Shown here: positions 45,064 through 53,879 of the stretch, one piece after another
How positions within the stretch are numbered: position 1 is the stretch's first letter
How the letters are laid out: each line of letters begins with the position of its first letter
Origin: an uncultured Campylobacter sp.
Lineage (GTDB): Bacteria; Campylobacterota; Campylobacteria; Campylobacterales; Campylobacteraceae
Length of the DNA: 64,000 nucleotides
Direction of reading: 5' to 3'
Assembly: GCF_938030145.1 (NCBI RefSeq)
Contig: NZ_CALHGM010000008.1
Coordinates: forward strand, 111,694 to 175,693
Notes under the pieces: generated by a model
Seen by the model: only the letters and a program-made list of their open reading frames with translations
Database searches by the model: none
What the model was told of the DNA's origin: nothing
Position numbers and translations under genes: made by a program

Positions 45064-46626
45064 ATGAAATCTAGCAAGATAAGTCTCATTTTCTACGGCA
45101 TATTCTGCGGCGTAACAATCTATTTTCTTATCTGGGGATTCGGTTTTATAGGAAGCGGCGATAAAATGCTATTTTTAGTTTCGGTATTTTTGGGCATCTT
45201 TATGGCCTTTAATATCGGCGGAAACGACGTGGCAAATTCCTTCGGCACTAGCGTCGGAAGCGGCACTCTTAGCATCGCGCAAGCCCTTTGTATCGCGGCG
45301 GTATTTGAAGCAAGCGGCGCGGTAATCGCAGGCGGCGAAGTAACCTCGACGATCCGCAGCGGCATAATCGATCTTAGCAAAATGGACGTGCATCCTAGGG
45401 ATTTTATCTATGTAATGATGAGCGCGCTTTTTGCGGCGGGGGCATGGTTGCTTTTTGCCAGTAGAAAGGGTTTGCCTGTATCTACTACGCACGCTATCAT
45501 CGGCGGTATCGTGGGTTCGGGACTTACTCTCGGAGCGCTGCTTAATACCGCAGAGACTTCCGCATTCTGGCTAGTGCAGTGGGATAAGATCGGCAAAATA
45601 GCGATCTCTTGGGTACTCTCGCCGATTTTGGGCGGAGTGATCTCCTTTGGAATTTTCTGGCTCATCAAACATTACATTTTGGATTACAACCGCTACGCTC
45701 AAATAAAGATCGACCGCATAAAGCGCGAAAAAAAATCCCTCCGCAAGCTGCATAAAAAGACCTTCGAGACTCTGGACGACATTCAAAAGATCGCCTACGC
45801 AGAGGCGCTAAATCACGATATCTACGCGATGCGCGATCCAGATTTCGACCCAAGCGAGCTTGATAGCGAGTATTATAAAAAAGTGATCGAGCTTGATGCG
45901 AAAAAAGAGAAGCTCAAATCCCACAAGGCCCTAGAGTACGGGATCCCTGCCGTAGCCGGTATCGGAGCCTTCGTAATCTCTGCGATGCTGATATTTAAGG
46001 GGCTGCATAATCTAAATTTCGGGCTTACGAATTTTTACAACTACCTCATCATCGGTATGTCGACGCTAATTACCTGGCTTTTGATGTTTATTTTCGCTAA
46101 AACCCTGCGCCGCTCAAATTTAAACAAATCTGCGTTTTTGATGTTTAGCTGGCTGCAGGTGCTCACCGCTAGCGGATTTGCATTTTCTCACGGCAGCAAC
46201 GACATCGCAAACGCCGTGGGTCCGTTCGCCGCCATCATCGATACGATGGCTACGAATAGTATCAATCCTTCCACTCCCGTGCCGCAGCAGATTATGATAA
46301 TGTTCGCAGTAGCCCTCATAGCGGGGCTTTGGTTCATCGGCAAAGAGGTGATCGCCACCGTAGGCACAAATCTTACAAAAATCCACCCAGCCTCGGGCTT
46401 TAGCGCCGAGCTCGCAAGCGCCGTCGTCGTCATGGCGGCATCGGTGCTGGGGCTTCCGATCTCCTCGACCCACGTGCTAATAGGCGCGATTTTGGGAATC
46501 GGCTTGGTAAATCGCAGCACAAACTGGTCGCTGATGAAGCCGATCGGGCTAGCATGGATCATCACTCTGCCCGTTTCGGCGCTGCTTTCGGCGTTTGCAT
46601 TCGTGCTTTTGCGCCACGTATTTTAG
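45064..46626 (+). CDS. pit: Inorganic phosphate transporter, PiT family
   Basis: A 520-residue PiT permease. The two inverted repeat signatures are GGNDVANSFGTSVGSGTLS near 54-72 and SHGSNDIANAVGPFAAI near 378-394, each on a helix-rich background, with a charged cytoplasmic loop (about 205-290) between halves. It imports phosphate by H+ or Na+ symport. GGGAGA lies just before ATG. It is monocistronic, divergent from nuo. Confidence 0.94.
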   Translation: MKSSKISLIFYGIFCGVTIYFLIWGFGFIGSGDKMLFLVSVFLGIFMAFNIGGNDVANSFGTSVGSGTLSIAQALCIAAVFEASGAVIAGGEVTSTIRSGIIDLSKMDVHPRDFIYVMMSALFAAGAWLLFASRKGLPVSTTHAIIGGIVGSGLTLGALLNTAETSAFWLVQWDKIGKIAISWVLSPILGGVISFGIFWLIKHYILDYNRYAQIKIDRIKREKKSLRKLHKKTFETLDDIQKIAYAEALNHDIYAMRDPDFDPSELDSEYYKKVIELDAKKEKLKSHKALEYGIPAVAGIGAFVISAMLIFKGLHNLNFGLTNFYNYLIIGMSTLITWLLMFIFAKTLRRSNLNKSAFLMFSWLQVLTASGFAFSHGSNDIANAVGPFAAIIDTMATNSINPSTPVPQQIMIMFAVALIAGLWFIGKEVIATVGTNLTKIHPASGFSAELASAVVVMAASVLGLPISSTHVLIGAILGIGLVNRSTNWSLMKPIGLAWIITLPVSALLSAFAFVLLRHVF

Positions 46627-46847
46627 GCTAAATTTAAAGATCCGCTCTCTTAAATTTTAAAATTTCGCAAAATTCTACGCAGGCTAAATTTTAAAATTTT
46701 ACGGCGCCGAAGCGAGTAAATTTTACAGCTCTTCTTGCGGCGCATCACCGCATAAAACTCGCTAGCGGCGACACAGATCTCGCCCGCACGCCTTTGAAAA
46801 TTTAATAAAATTTTAGCTAAAATCGCGCTTTTAAATTTAGGAAAGCT

Positions 46848-47606
46848 ATGAGTAAATTTGAAATTTTCAGATCCACCCTCGCCGTGATGATGGGCTACGT
46901 GCCGCTGGGGCTGGCGTTTGGCATCTACGGCATCAGCCAAGACCTGCCCGTATGGGCGCTGGCGCTAACCTCGCTGCTTATATACGCAGGCAGCGTGGAG
47001 TTTGTGCTGATCGCCTTCATCGTAACTCACGCCTCGCTCGTAGATACCTTCGTCGTGGCGTTTTTGCTAAATTTCCGCCATTTTTTCTACACGATGTCGC
47101 TGCTGGACGAGCTGCGCTTCGTGCGTCATAAAATTTACGCCGTATATGCCCTTACGGATGAAACCTTTGCTCTGCTAAAAGCGCGCGCGTTTTTGCGCCC
47201 CGAGGAGCTTAGCGGCGAACAGCTCGTAACGCCGCAAAGGCTAAAAGAGCTTGATCTGCTTTATAATCTAACCGCGGTCTTAAATCATTCCTACTGGGTC
47301 GCGGGCGTCGTCGTAGGGGCTGTTTTGGGAGCAAGCTTGAAGCTTGATTTTAGCGGAGTCGAGTTTAGCCTGACGGCGCTTTTTGCGATGCTAACCTATG
47401 AGGTTTTTAAAGCAAATCCGCAATACAAAGTGCTATTGCTAGGATTTGCCTGCGCATTTGCGGGGCTTTTTATCTTTCCTACAAAATACTTTTTATTCGG
47501 TACTCTGATTTTTGGCACTGCGGTTTTGCTGCTCTTTCGTAAATACTTCGAGCGACCTTCGCGTACGGGACGCAGGCTGCGAAAATTCCTAAAAAGGAGC
47601 AGGTAG
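46848..47606 (+). CDS. azlC: Branched-chain amino acid exporter large subunit AzlC
   Basis: A 252-residue membrane protein of the AzlC/YgaZ family: MGYVPLGLAFGIYGIS, YAGSVEFVLIAFI and NFRHFFYTMSLLDEL are typical. It forms a two-component exporter for branched-chain amino acids with AzlD. The C-terminus is basic. The azlD gene starts on its final stop base, so they are coupled. Confidence 0.92.
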   Translation: MSKFEIFRSTLAVMMGYVPLGLAFGIYGISQDLPVWALALTSLLIYAGSVEFVLIAFIVTHASLVDTFVVAFLLNFRHFFYTMSLLDELRFVRHKIYAVYALTDETFALLKARAFLRPEELSGEQLVTPQRLKELDLLYNLTAVLNHSYWVAGVVVGAVLGASLKLDFSGVEFSLTALFAMLTYEVFKANPQYKVLLLGFACAFAGLFIFPTKYFLFGTLIFGTAVLLLFRKYFERPSRTGRRLRKFLKRSR

Positions 47607-47953
47607 TGGAAATTTTACCCTATATCTTTCTGACCTCGCTCGCTACGATTTTGACGCGATTTTTGCCGCTGCTGCTTTTTAAGAAAAAGACCGCGAGTCC
47701 AAGCTTATCGTATCTGCAAAAAAACTCGGGCCTTTTGATAATGGTCGTTTTGACGATCTATGCGCTTAAGACGATGCTGCCTAGCTTTTCTGGCGAGCGA
47801 GCTTTTAGCGCGGACGCGCCGCAAACGACGATGCTGCTATTTTGCCTAATTATGGCGTTTGTCGTGCATGCTAAATTTCGCAATTCCCTCGTTACGATAG
47901 CGCTTCCTACGCTAATATATATGGCGGCGCTACGCTTTTTATTAAATTATTGA
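47606..47953 (+). CDS. azlD: Branched-chain amino acid exporter small subunit AzlD
   Basis: A 115-residue partner of AzlC with about four helices (PYIFLTSLATILTRFLPLLL, GLLIMVVLTIYALKTML, LLFCLIMAFVVHA). The start is GTG at 47606, overlapping the azlC stop, with AAGGAG eight bases upstream. Confidence 0.9.
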   Translation: MEILPYIFLTSLATILTRFLPLLLFKKKTASPSLSYLQKNSGLLIMVVLTIYALKTMLPSFSGERAFSADAPQTTMLLFCLIMAFVVHAKFRNSLVTIALPTLIYMAALRFLLNY

Positions 47954-48022
47954 TAAATTTATAAGTTAGTTTTCGATAAACTTCAAAAGTTAATTTTTAA
48001 ATTTAAAAAAGGTTAAAGTTTT

Positions 48023-49375
48023 ATGAATTTTATCAGTCAAATGGTGCATAGCTTCGCTAAAAAATACGCCGCCGAAACTATGCAGAAATCCCTATACAAC
48101 TCCCTTAGAATCGACATCACGCAGGAAAATATCGCTAAAATTCCAAATCCTGATAAAAAATATATGCTCTACATGCACGTGCCCTTCTGCCACACGTTTT
48201 GCCCGTACTGCTCCTTTCATAAATACGCTTACGAGCGTGGTGCGTGCAAGGAGTATTTTAGCGCGCTACGCACCGAGATGCAGCGCACAAAGGACGCAGG
48301 CTACGACTTTGAGACGCTTTACGTAGGCGGCGGCACGACGCTCATCGACGAGGATGAGCTAGCACGCACGCTGGAGCTTGCCAAGTCGCTTTTTAGCATC
48401 AAAGAGGTCTCGTGCGAGAGCGATCCCAACCACATTGAGCCTGAGAGCTTGCTGCGATTTCGCGGGCTGATAGACCGCCTAAGCGTGGGGGTGCAGAGCT
48501 TTGATGATGATATTTTACGCAAAGCGTCGCGCTACGACAAATTCGGCTCGGGCGAAATTCTGCAAGAAAAGCTATCCCGAGCAGTCGGAATTTTACCGAT
48601 TTTAAGCCTGGATCTGATCTTTAACTTTCCGTTTCAAACGCGCGAAATTTTACTGCGCGACATCGAAGCGGCAAAAGCGGTAAAACCGGAGCAGATCACG
48701 CTGTATCCGCTGATGAAATCGCCTTTGATGCGCGATCAAATAGCGCGAAGCCTCGGCGTTAGCAATGTAGATCACGAAGAGGAATTTTACTCCATCATCT
48801 GCAAAGAATTTTCTAGCTGGCACCGCAGCAACGCATGGGCCTTTGCTCGCGAAAAATCAAACATCAACGACGAGTATGTAGGCACAAACCACGAATACGT
48901 GGGCATCGGAAGCGGCGCATTTAGTTTCCTAGACGGCAGGCTGCTCGTAAATGCGTTCAATCTCGAAGAGTACGCAAGCAGGGTGCGCAAAAACGAAAGC
49001 ACCGTCATCGCCACTTGCGATTTTAGCAGATCCGAGCGCGCAAAATATCTGTTTTTGACCGAGCTTTTCAACGGCGAGATCGACATCGCTAAATTTAACG
49101 CTGCAAACGATCTAAATTTGCGCCGCGAACTGGGCAGAGAGCTTAGCCTACTAAGGCTTGCAGGAGCCGTGCGGATCGAGGGCGAGATCATCTACACGAC
49201 GGAATTCGGCGCGTATCTGTGCCTTGTTTTGATGAAGGAATTTTACACCGGCATGGACAAGGTGCGCGCAGCGTTTCGCGACGATGCCAAGATTAAGCGT
49301 GCAAAACAGCTCATCATTATGGACGAAAGCGAATCCGCCGCAGCTGGCGCGGCAAAAGGCGAGATAGCGTCGTAA
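48023..49375 (+). CDS. Coproporphyrinogen III oxidase-like radical SAM protein (HemW/HutW type)
   Basis: A 450-residue radical SAM enzyme. The cluster motif CHTFCPYC has Cys 56, 60 and 63 in MHVPFCHTFCPYCSFHKY, followed by YVGGGTTLI and a SVGVQSFDD block. The HxxxCxxxCxxC form is that of HemN/HemW/HutW proteins. True HemN activity needs an N-terminal part not clear here. A role in haem handling (chaperone or breakdown) is as likely as porphyrinogen oxidation. It stands alone, just before the accessory island. Confidence 0.82.
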   Translation: MNFISQMVHSFAKKYAAETMQKSLYNSLRIDITQENIAKIPNPDKKYMLYMHVPFCHTFCPYCSFHKYAYERGACKEYFSALRTEMQRTKDAGYDFETLYVGGGTTLIDEDELARTLELAKSLFSIKEVSCESDPNHIEPESLLRFRGLIDRLSVGVQSFDDDILRKASRYDKFGSGEILQEKLSRAVGILPILSLDLIFNFPFQTREILLRDIEAAKAVKPEQITLYPLMKSPLMRDQIARSLGVSNVDHEEEFYSIICKEFSSWHRSNAWAFAREKSNINDEYVGTNHEYVGIGSGAFSFLDGRLLVNAFNLEEYASRVRKNESTVIATCDFSRSERAKYLFLTELFNGEIDIAKFNAANDLNLRRELGRELSLLRLAGAVRIEGEIIYTTEFGAYLCLVLMKEFYTGMDKVRAAFRDDAKIKRAKQLIIMDESESAAAGAAKGEIAS

Positions 49376-49491
49376 ATTTTGCGCCCTGCCACCGCTACTA
49401 GCGCTTGGGCACACCCGCGACTTGAGCGCAAATACCGTCTGGCATTTAAAACACAAACGAATTTTTGATTTCAAAATTTAGGAGCGCCGCT

Positions 49492-49845
49492 GTGAAAGGC
49501 AGAATGGTCAAACTATTCATTTTGTTTCTGTTTTTTGTCCTTGTATTTGAGCTCGTCGGCAATCTTTTTAACTTCGGTCGCTTCCCATTTCATAAGAGCT
49601 GCGAGCCGTTTATGATGATAAACCGCCATATAACCGGTGATTCAAACGATAGGTGCATAATGCAACTTATGGAGCAGGGCAACAAAAGAGATCTTTCGCT
49701 ATATTACTATAAAACTAAATTTAATCTTGAGGAGCCATTGTCCGAACTGGATGAAAAAGCTATAAAATTTTTAAATATTCCGAACTCGAAGATAATCACC
49801 ATAAATAAAGATGGCGTGGAAAAGAAATTTTTAATAAGCGATTAA
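49492..49845 (+). CDS. Membrane-anchored small protein, unknown; island gene
   Basis: About 118 residues with one N-terminal membrane helix (LFILFLFFVLVFELVGNLF) and a soluble tail containing two cysteines (KSCEPFMM and NDRCIMQ). GTG at 49492 is chosen because TAGGAGCG lies seven bases upstream. No family recognised. It opens the row of short genes that look like immunity genes, and could protect the membrane or periplasm, but that is only positional. Confidence 0.6.
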   Translation: MKGRMVKLFILFLFFVLVFELVGNLFNFGRFPFHKSCEPFMMINRHITGDSNDRCIMQLMEQGNKRDLSLYYYKTKFNLEEPLSELDEKAIKFLNIPNSKIITINKDGVEKKFLISD

Positions 49846-49935
49846 ATTTAAATAGCAAAGAAGCCCTGCTTCAATTGCAATATCAAAGCCTAACAAATCG
49901 AGAATTTTAAAATTTATAAAATTAAAGGAGGAGCA

Positions 49936-50211
49936 ATGAATAATCTAAAACTCATACAAAACTGGTACGCTTCCAAATGCGACGGAGAATGGGAGCATGA
50001 ATATGGCCTTACGCTGGAAACGGTCGATAATCCCGGTTGGTTGATTAAAATCGATGGCGAGAGCGGGAAAAAGCCGATCAAAATAAATATCGATAGAGAT
50101 GACGAGGATTGGTTTTTCATCAATGCCACGGAAAACGAACTCAAAGGAAGTTGCGGAGCCGAAAATTTAGAGGAATTATTGGAGTATGTGGTAAAATGGC
50201 TAACGGATTAA
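49936..50211 (+). CDS. Imm53-like immunity protein
   Basis: A 91-residue acidic protein. NWYASKCDGEWEHEYGLTLE and ETVDNPGWLIKID strongly recall the Imm53 family of polymorphic-toxin immunity proteins (W-A-S-x-C-D-G-x-W-E-H with later L-D-N-P-G-W). Such proteins bind and neutralise a nuclease-type toxin from neighbouring cells. A near-perfect AAAGGAGG site precedes ATG. It is followed 29 bases later by another small gene in the same direction. No toxin gene is in the window, so its target is unknown. Confidence 0.8.
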   Translation: MNNLKLIQNWYASKCDGEWEHEYGLTLETVDNPGWLIKIDGESGKKPIKINIDRDDEDWFFINATENELKGSCGAENLEELLEYVVKWLTD

Positions 50212-50240
50212 AATTTAGCAAGACAAATAAAGGAGCCTAG

Positions 50241-50564
50241 ATGATCGAAGTCGAGATAAAAAACGAATCTTGCAAAAAGACCGAAGTTACGCTTGCAAAT
50301 ATCGAAATTGTTAAGGACGCCGTAAAGGAATTCGCCTATAAAAGCTTTAAGGGCAGTTATCTGTTTTTTGATATTTACGGCGAGATAGATAGGAATTTTC
50401 GCGTGCTTGGAGTAATCAGCGAAGGAGATGAAAACAATATCGGAAAAATAGATCTTAAAAAATATGAAAAAAGCTCCTTGGGCGCCACCGACATATCGCA
50501 AGATATAGAGGGCGCGAAATTCTGCACCTATTTCAAGCTGGATCAAAGTGAAATTTTAAAGTAA
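50241..50564 (+). CDS. Small acidic protein, candidate immunity gene
   Basis: A 107-residue cytoplasmic-type protein with a beta-strand-rich look (SYLFFDIYGEIDRNF, KFCTYFKLDQSEILK). AAAGGAG precedes ATG. I do not recognise the family. Its place between an Imm53-like gene and other short genes suggests immunity. The same frame stays open for a further 70 codons after its stop (see the following fragment). Confidence 0.55.
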   Translation: MIEVEIKNESCKKTEVTLANIEIVKDAVKEFAYKSFKGSYLFFDIYGEIDRNFRVLGVISEGDENNIGKIDLKKYEKSSLGATDISQDIEGAKFCTYFKLDQSEILK

Positions 50565-50777
50565 ATATTATATTATATAGCCTATGAAAGATTTGAAGGC
50601 GGTTATTACGCAAAGGGTAAATTTATAGGCAAAAACAGCGATGATCTTGTTTTTATCGGCATCTGCGGCGATGTAAAAAATTGCGCCGAAATAAAGAGCG
50701 CCGATTTAGATGAAATACTAAAAAGTATGCCTAAACTCTCGGAATCAAATAATTTTTATATTAGCGAGTTTATATGA
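50565..50777 (+). pseudogene. 5'-truncated remnant of a small gene
   Basis: Directly after the preceding TAA, the same frame runs open for 70 codons to TGA at 50775. It reads like a real protein end: YERFEGGYYAKGKFIGK, DDLVFIGICGDVKN and SNNFYISEFI. There is no start codon or ribosome site at its beginning. It is not similar to the preceding protein, so it is probably the 3' part of another immunity-type gene left by deletion or recombination. Readthrough is a remote alternative. Confidence 0.55.
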
Positions 50778-50845
50778 GATCGATTAAACAGATCGATGAG
50801 GTAAATTTTATATCGCCAACCGATTAAATTTAAAAAGGAGATACT

Positions 50846-51479
50846 ATGAAATTTAAAATTTTGAAACCGAATGAGCCAGATGATTGGAGTTTTAACTATG
50901 ATGAAGAACTTTATAAGGCTTTAGGATTTGATTGTTGGATGGATTCGTTTGTTCGCATATTAGCTAAAATTCCGGGTGCCAGGAAAAAAGATATTTTGGA
51001 TTACCTTGAATATGAAATCTTTGATTGGTACGAATGGTTTGAACTATATGGGATTATCCAAAGCGACTATAAGCTAGCGGACGAAGATAATCCTGAAATT
51101 TCAGCCTATCCGACATACGCGGGAGAATACTTCGGAGTAATGGGACAGCTATTTTTAGGGGGTATGATAGACTTCGGCATAGAGCGCGGAAATTTAAGAA
51201 AGAAATGGGCTGACTTCGATACGAATTTATCCAAGATCGATCTGGGTATGTCGCTTTATGAGAAGTGGATCTATTTTAGAGATAATTTCTTTTTTGGGTA
51301 TAAATTTTTAGAGGAGGACAAAATAACTCCCCCAAGCAGAGATAACTTGGAAAGACCCTAACACATGGAGCAGATTTAGCCATTGGATATGTATGACTAA
51401 TGCGGGCAAAGAGTATCGTGATAAAATTTTAAAGCCGAGGCTTTATGAAAAGTATAAGGATGTGGTTATCGAGGTGTAA
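50846..51479 (+). pseudogene. Frameshifted gene, candidate immunity protein
   Basis: The open frame from ATG 50846 (AAAAAGGAG site) gives 171 residues and stops at 51361. A second frame, shifted by one base, is open from 51327 to 51479 and continues sensibly: WKDPNTWSRFSHWICM, then GKEYRDKILKPRLYEKYKDV. Removing one C from CCCCC at 51329-51333 joins both into about 210 residues with a normal-looking acidic/aromatic composition. So the gene is broken by a single-base change, a sequencing error, or slippage in the C run. I recognise no named family, but tryptophan-rich acidic proteins of this kind are common immunity proteins. Confidence 0.6.
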
Positions 51480-51548
51480 TTTAGCGATTACAAATAACGA
51501 AAATTTATTATGAACATGTTTAATCTAGCAAGCAAAAAAGGACTTTAA

Positions 51549-52346
51549 ATGACCATCTTACCAATATCAACCTTCGACAATGATTTACAAAGAGGCGATA
51601 TTATAAAATTTAACGACGATGAGCTTATGGTCTGCGATGAGCGCTGTTTCTGGACAGAAAATCCTTGCCTTTTAAATTTAAAAAATACCAGATATTTTGA
51701 GCTTCCTAGCGAGATGCTATCAAGCAAAGCGGGGTTTGTCGTGGATAAGGAGCAATTGATTCGTAATTTAGCAAATTTCGGCATCAATGCGAGCCCCCAG
51801 GAGGTATTTATATGCTCCGATAATTACCTTAGTAGCGATGAACTGAAAGATTACAAAGAAGACTGCGACGAAACAATCCCCGGTTTCAGACTGACAAAAC
51901 CTAGGGATAAATTCGGACGCAATAGACGCATAAAGAGAAATCTAATGAAAAAATTTAGCATTCCTCTCTTAAAATTTCGCGGAAAGATCGAGGTTGGAGA
52001 TATTATCGAGTGTAGAAAATCCAGCTATCCATATGAGAAAAATGTAAGCTTTATCGTAGTAAAAGCAAAAGACGATGATGGAGTAAATTTTATAAAATTG
52101 GTCGTAATTAGCGGCTACAAAGCAGGCTTATGGGTTCTGCCGTCTTTGTTTAAAACAGATAAAAATATGATAGAGGCAGACTGGCTAATTAAAAATTGGA
52201 AATATATTTTTTATAGATGCTGCGATATAAGGCACACTTATGTAAATTTACAAAACCGAAAAGAAATTTTAAATTTTACCGATAAAGAGTTGGAAAATTT
52301 TATAAAAATAAAGCGAAAGAGATTAAAATTTAAAAATAAGAAGTGA
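51549..52346 (+). CDS. Two-module protein, C-terminal half Imm45-like
   Basis: A 265-residue protein with two related halves. The C-terminal half (about 140-245) has VGDIIECRKSS, SFIVVKAKDDDG, LVVISGYKAGLWVLPS and ADWLIKNWKYIFYRCCDIR, resembling the Imm45 family of immunity proteins. The N-terminal half starts LQRGDIIKF and later shows FELPSEMLSSKAGF and KEQLIRNLANF in a parallel order, so it looks like a diverged copy. An internal ATG at 51945 marks the junction. The tail is very basic (KIKRKRLKFKNKK). AAAAAGGA precedes the first ATG. Confidence 0.65.
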   Translation: MTILPISTFDNDLQRGDIIKFNDDELMVCDERCFWTENPCLLNLKNTRYFELPSEMLSSKAGFVVDKEQLIRNLANFGINASPQEVFICSDNYLSSDELKDYKEDCDETIPGFRLTKPRDKFGRNRRIKRNLMKKFSIPLLKFRGKIEVGDIIECRKSSYPYEKNVSFIVVKAKDDDGVNFIKLVVISGYKAGLWVLPSLFKTDKNMIEADWLIKNWKYIFYRCCDIRHTYVNLQNRKEILNFTDKELENFIKIKRKRLKFKNKK

Positions 52347-52410
52347 TATAATTGCCTCGCCAATCGACATTATCAATATATACAGGCAAGAATACACACA
52401 AGGAGAAAAT

Positions 52411-52683
52411 ATGGTTAAAGCATTAAAATTTATAATTTACGCCGTAGTAATTTTGTTATTATTTATAATTTATGAAAGTACTTTGTGTGCAAAGTGCGAT
52501 TATACGTTTTTTGTAGAGGAAAGGCTTATGGGTAGATTATTGATAGCAATCGATACAAATGATATAAATTTAGTAAGATATATTGCTGCTGAAGGTAGAG
52601 TTTGCAAGCAAGCCAATGTCTATAATAGAGCGCTTAAAGAATTAAGAAAAATGGAATCGGAAAATAATAGGACTAATGAGTAA
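52411..52683 (+). CDS. Small membrane-anchored protein, unknown; very AT-rich
   Basis: A 90-residue protein with one N-terminal helix (FIIYAVVILLLFIIYEST) and a short soluble tail with three cysteines. AAGGAG precedes ATG. Its base composition is much more AT-rich than flanking core genes, suggesting transfer. The tail (LIAIDTNDINLVRYIAAEG) has a faint ankyrin-like turn, too short to call. It is the last gene of the island. Confidence 0.6.
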   Translation: MVKALKFIIYAVVILLLFIIYESTLCAKCDYTFFVEERLMGRLLIAIDTNDINLVRYIAAEGRVCKQANVYNRALKELRKMESENNRTNE

Positions 52684-53147
52684 ACCGGTTTTTGCGGAAC
52701 AATAGAGAGATGAAATTTACAAGATAGCTTTCTTGCTTTACTTTTACGCGCTTATCTGTTACCGCTCTGCTATCCCGATACTTCGCCGCTTTGCAAAATT
52801 TCAGATATAGGCGCTAATTTATGCGCGCATCTAAACACCGCATGAAATTCTAAAACTCCGCGTGAAATTTTAAAATTTCAAATCCTTTACGTCTTGCTAA
52901 ATTTCTAAATTTTACAGTTTCTAATTTCGCAGACTAAACTCCGTACAAGATTATCGTATAAAATCGATCGCGCGAAAACGCGCGACAAACGAACCTCTAA
53001 ATTCCGCCGCGCGCCTACTTTGACTCAAGCAGCTGCTCGCGCGAGCGGGCAACTTCGCGCGCAGGCTTTAAGCTACTCAAACCGGCGGCGCAAAGCAATT
53101 ATAAGCAGCTATACGACGAAATTTACGCCAAAGTCTCGCCGCAAGCT
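52684..53147. other. Gene-free interval after the accessory island
   Basis: About 460 bases. Base composition returns from AT-rich to the core level. It contains the palindrome GAAATTTTAAAATTTC at 52864-52879 and several related runs. No ORF, tRNA or integration-type direct repeat was recognised. Confidence 0.45.
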
Positions 53148-53879
53148 TTATTTAAGCACCTTACCCAAAATCCCCGCACCTTTGCCGACGGCGCTGCTGC
53201 GAAGCGCGCTTTCTTTTTCCCTCATCACCGCAAATAGCCCGTCCAGCGTCTTTTGCGTTATGTAATCATTCAGATCCTCGCCCTGCTTAGGCAGATACTC
53301 GCTCGCACCCAGCCCGCGCGCGATGTTTTGCACCGCTTCATTGCCGGCGATCTTATTTTGCGCGAAGGAATTTAGCCCATTATACGCCGTCGCGAAGCTG
53401 TTTTTGCTCATCATATCGCTTACAATCGGCCTAAAAACCGCCCGCAGCTTCGCGCCCGATTTGCCCTGTAAATACTCGCTAAGCGCGGTGTCGCCGCCGC
53501 CGATGAGCTTTTTAACGTCGGCATCGCTCATAGATTTCAGATCTTGCAAAAATATCTTGCTCGCACCGCTCACCGCCTTGGTAGCGGCATCGTTCATACT
53601 CACGACGAGCTCGCGTTCCCATTTATCGCCGCCTACCTTTCTCGCAAGCTTCGCAGCCGCCTTCAGCGAAGGAGGAAGCTCGACTTTAGCGGTCTTGCTG
53701 TGGATGTAGCCCTTGGCGAGCTCGGCTACGGCGCGATTCGTAGCCGAGGCAAGCAGGTCTTTGTAGTTTCCGCTCTGAGTCGCACCGAGCACGTCCGCGC
53801 CCTGCTTTAGGATATCCGTTACGTCCGCATGTGCAAGCGACAGCGACGCAGCGGCGAGCAAAATCATAAATTTTTTCAT
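53148..53879 (-). CDS. DUF4197 domain periplasmic protein
   Basis: About 243 residues with a signal peptide (MKKFMILLAAASLSLAHA) and a DUF4197 body: VTDILKQGADVLG, LPPSLKAAAKLARKVGGDKW, FRPIVSDMMSKNSFATAYN and LFAVMREKESALR. The function of this family is not known. ATG at 53879 is chosen (AAAGG upstream); the ten extra residues of the longer frame would spoil the signal peptide. Confidence 0.85.
   Translation of the reverse strand: MKKFMILLAAASLSLAHADVTDILKQGADVLGATQSGNYKDLLASATNRAVAELAKGYIHSKTAKVELPPSLKAAAKLARKVGGDKWERELVVSMNDAATKAVSGASKIFLQDLKSMSDADVKKLIGGGDTALSEYLQGKSGAKLRAVFRPIVSDMMSKNSFATAYNGLNSFAQNKIAGNEAVQNIARGLGASEYLPKQGEDLNDYITQKTLDGLFAVMREKESALRSSAVGKGAGILGKVLK

Noticed and set aside
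49380..52700. Integrated phage or transposon carrying the island
   Set aside because: No integrase, transposase, terminal repeats or tRNA attachment site could be seen at either edge.
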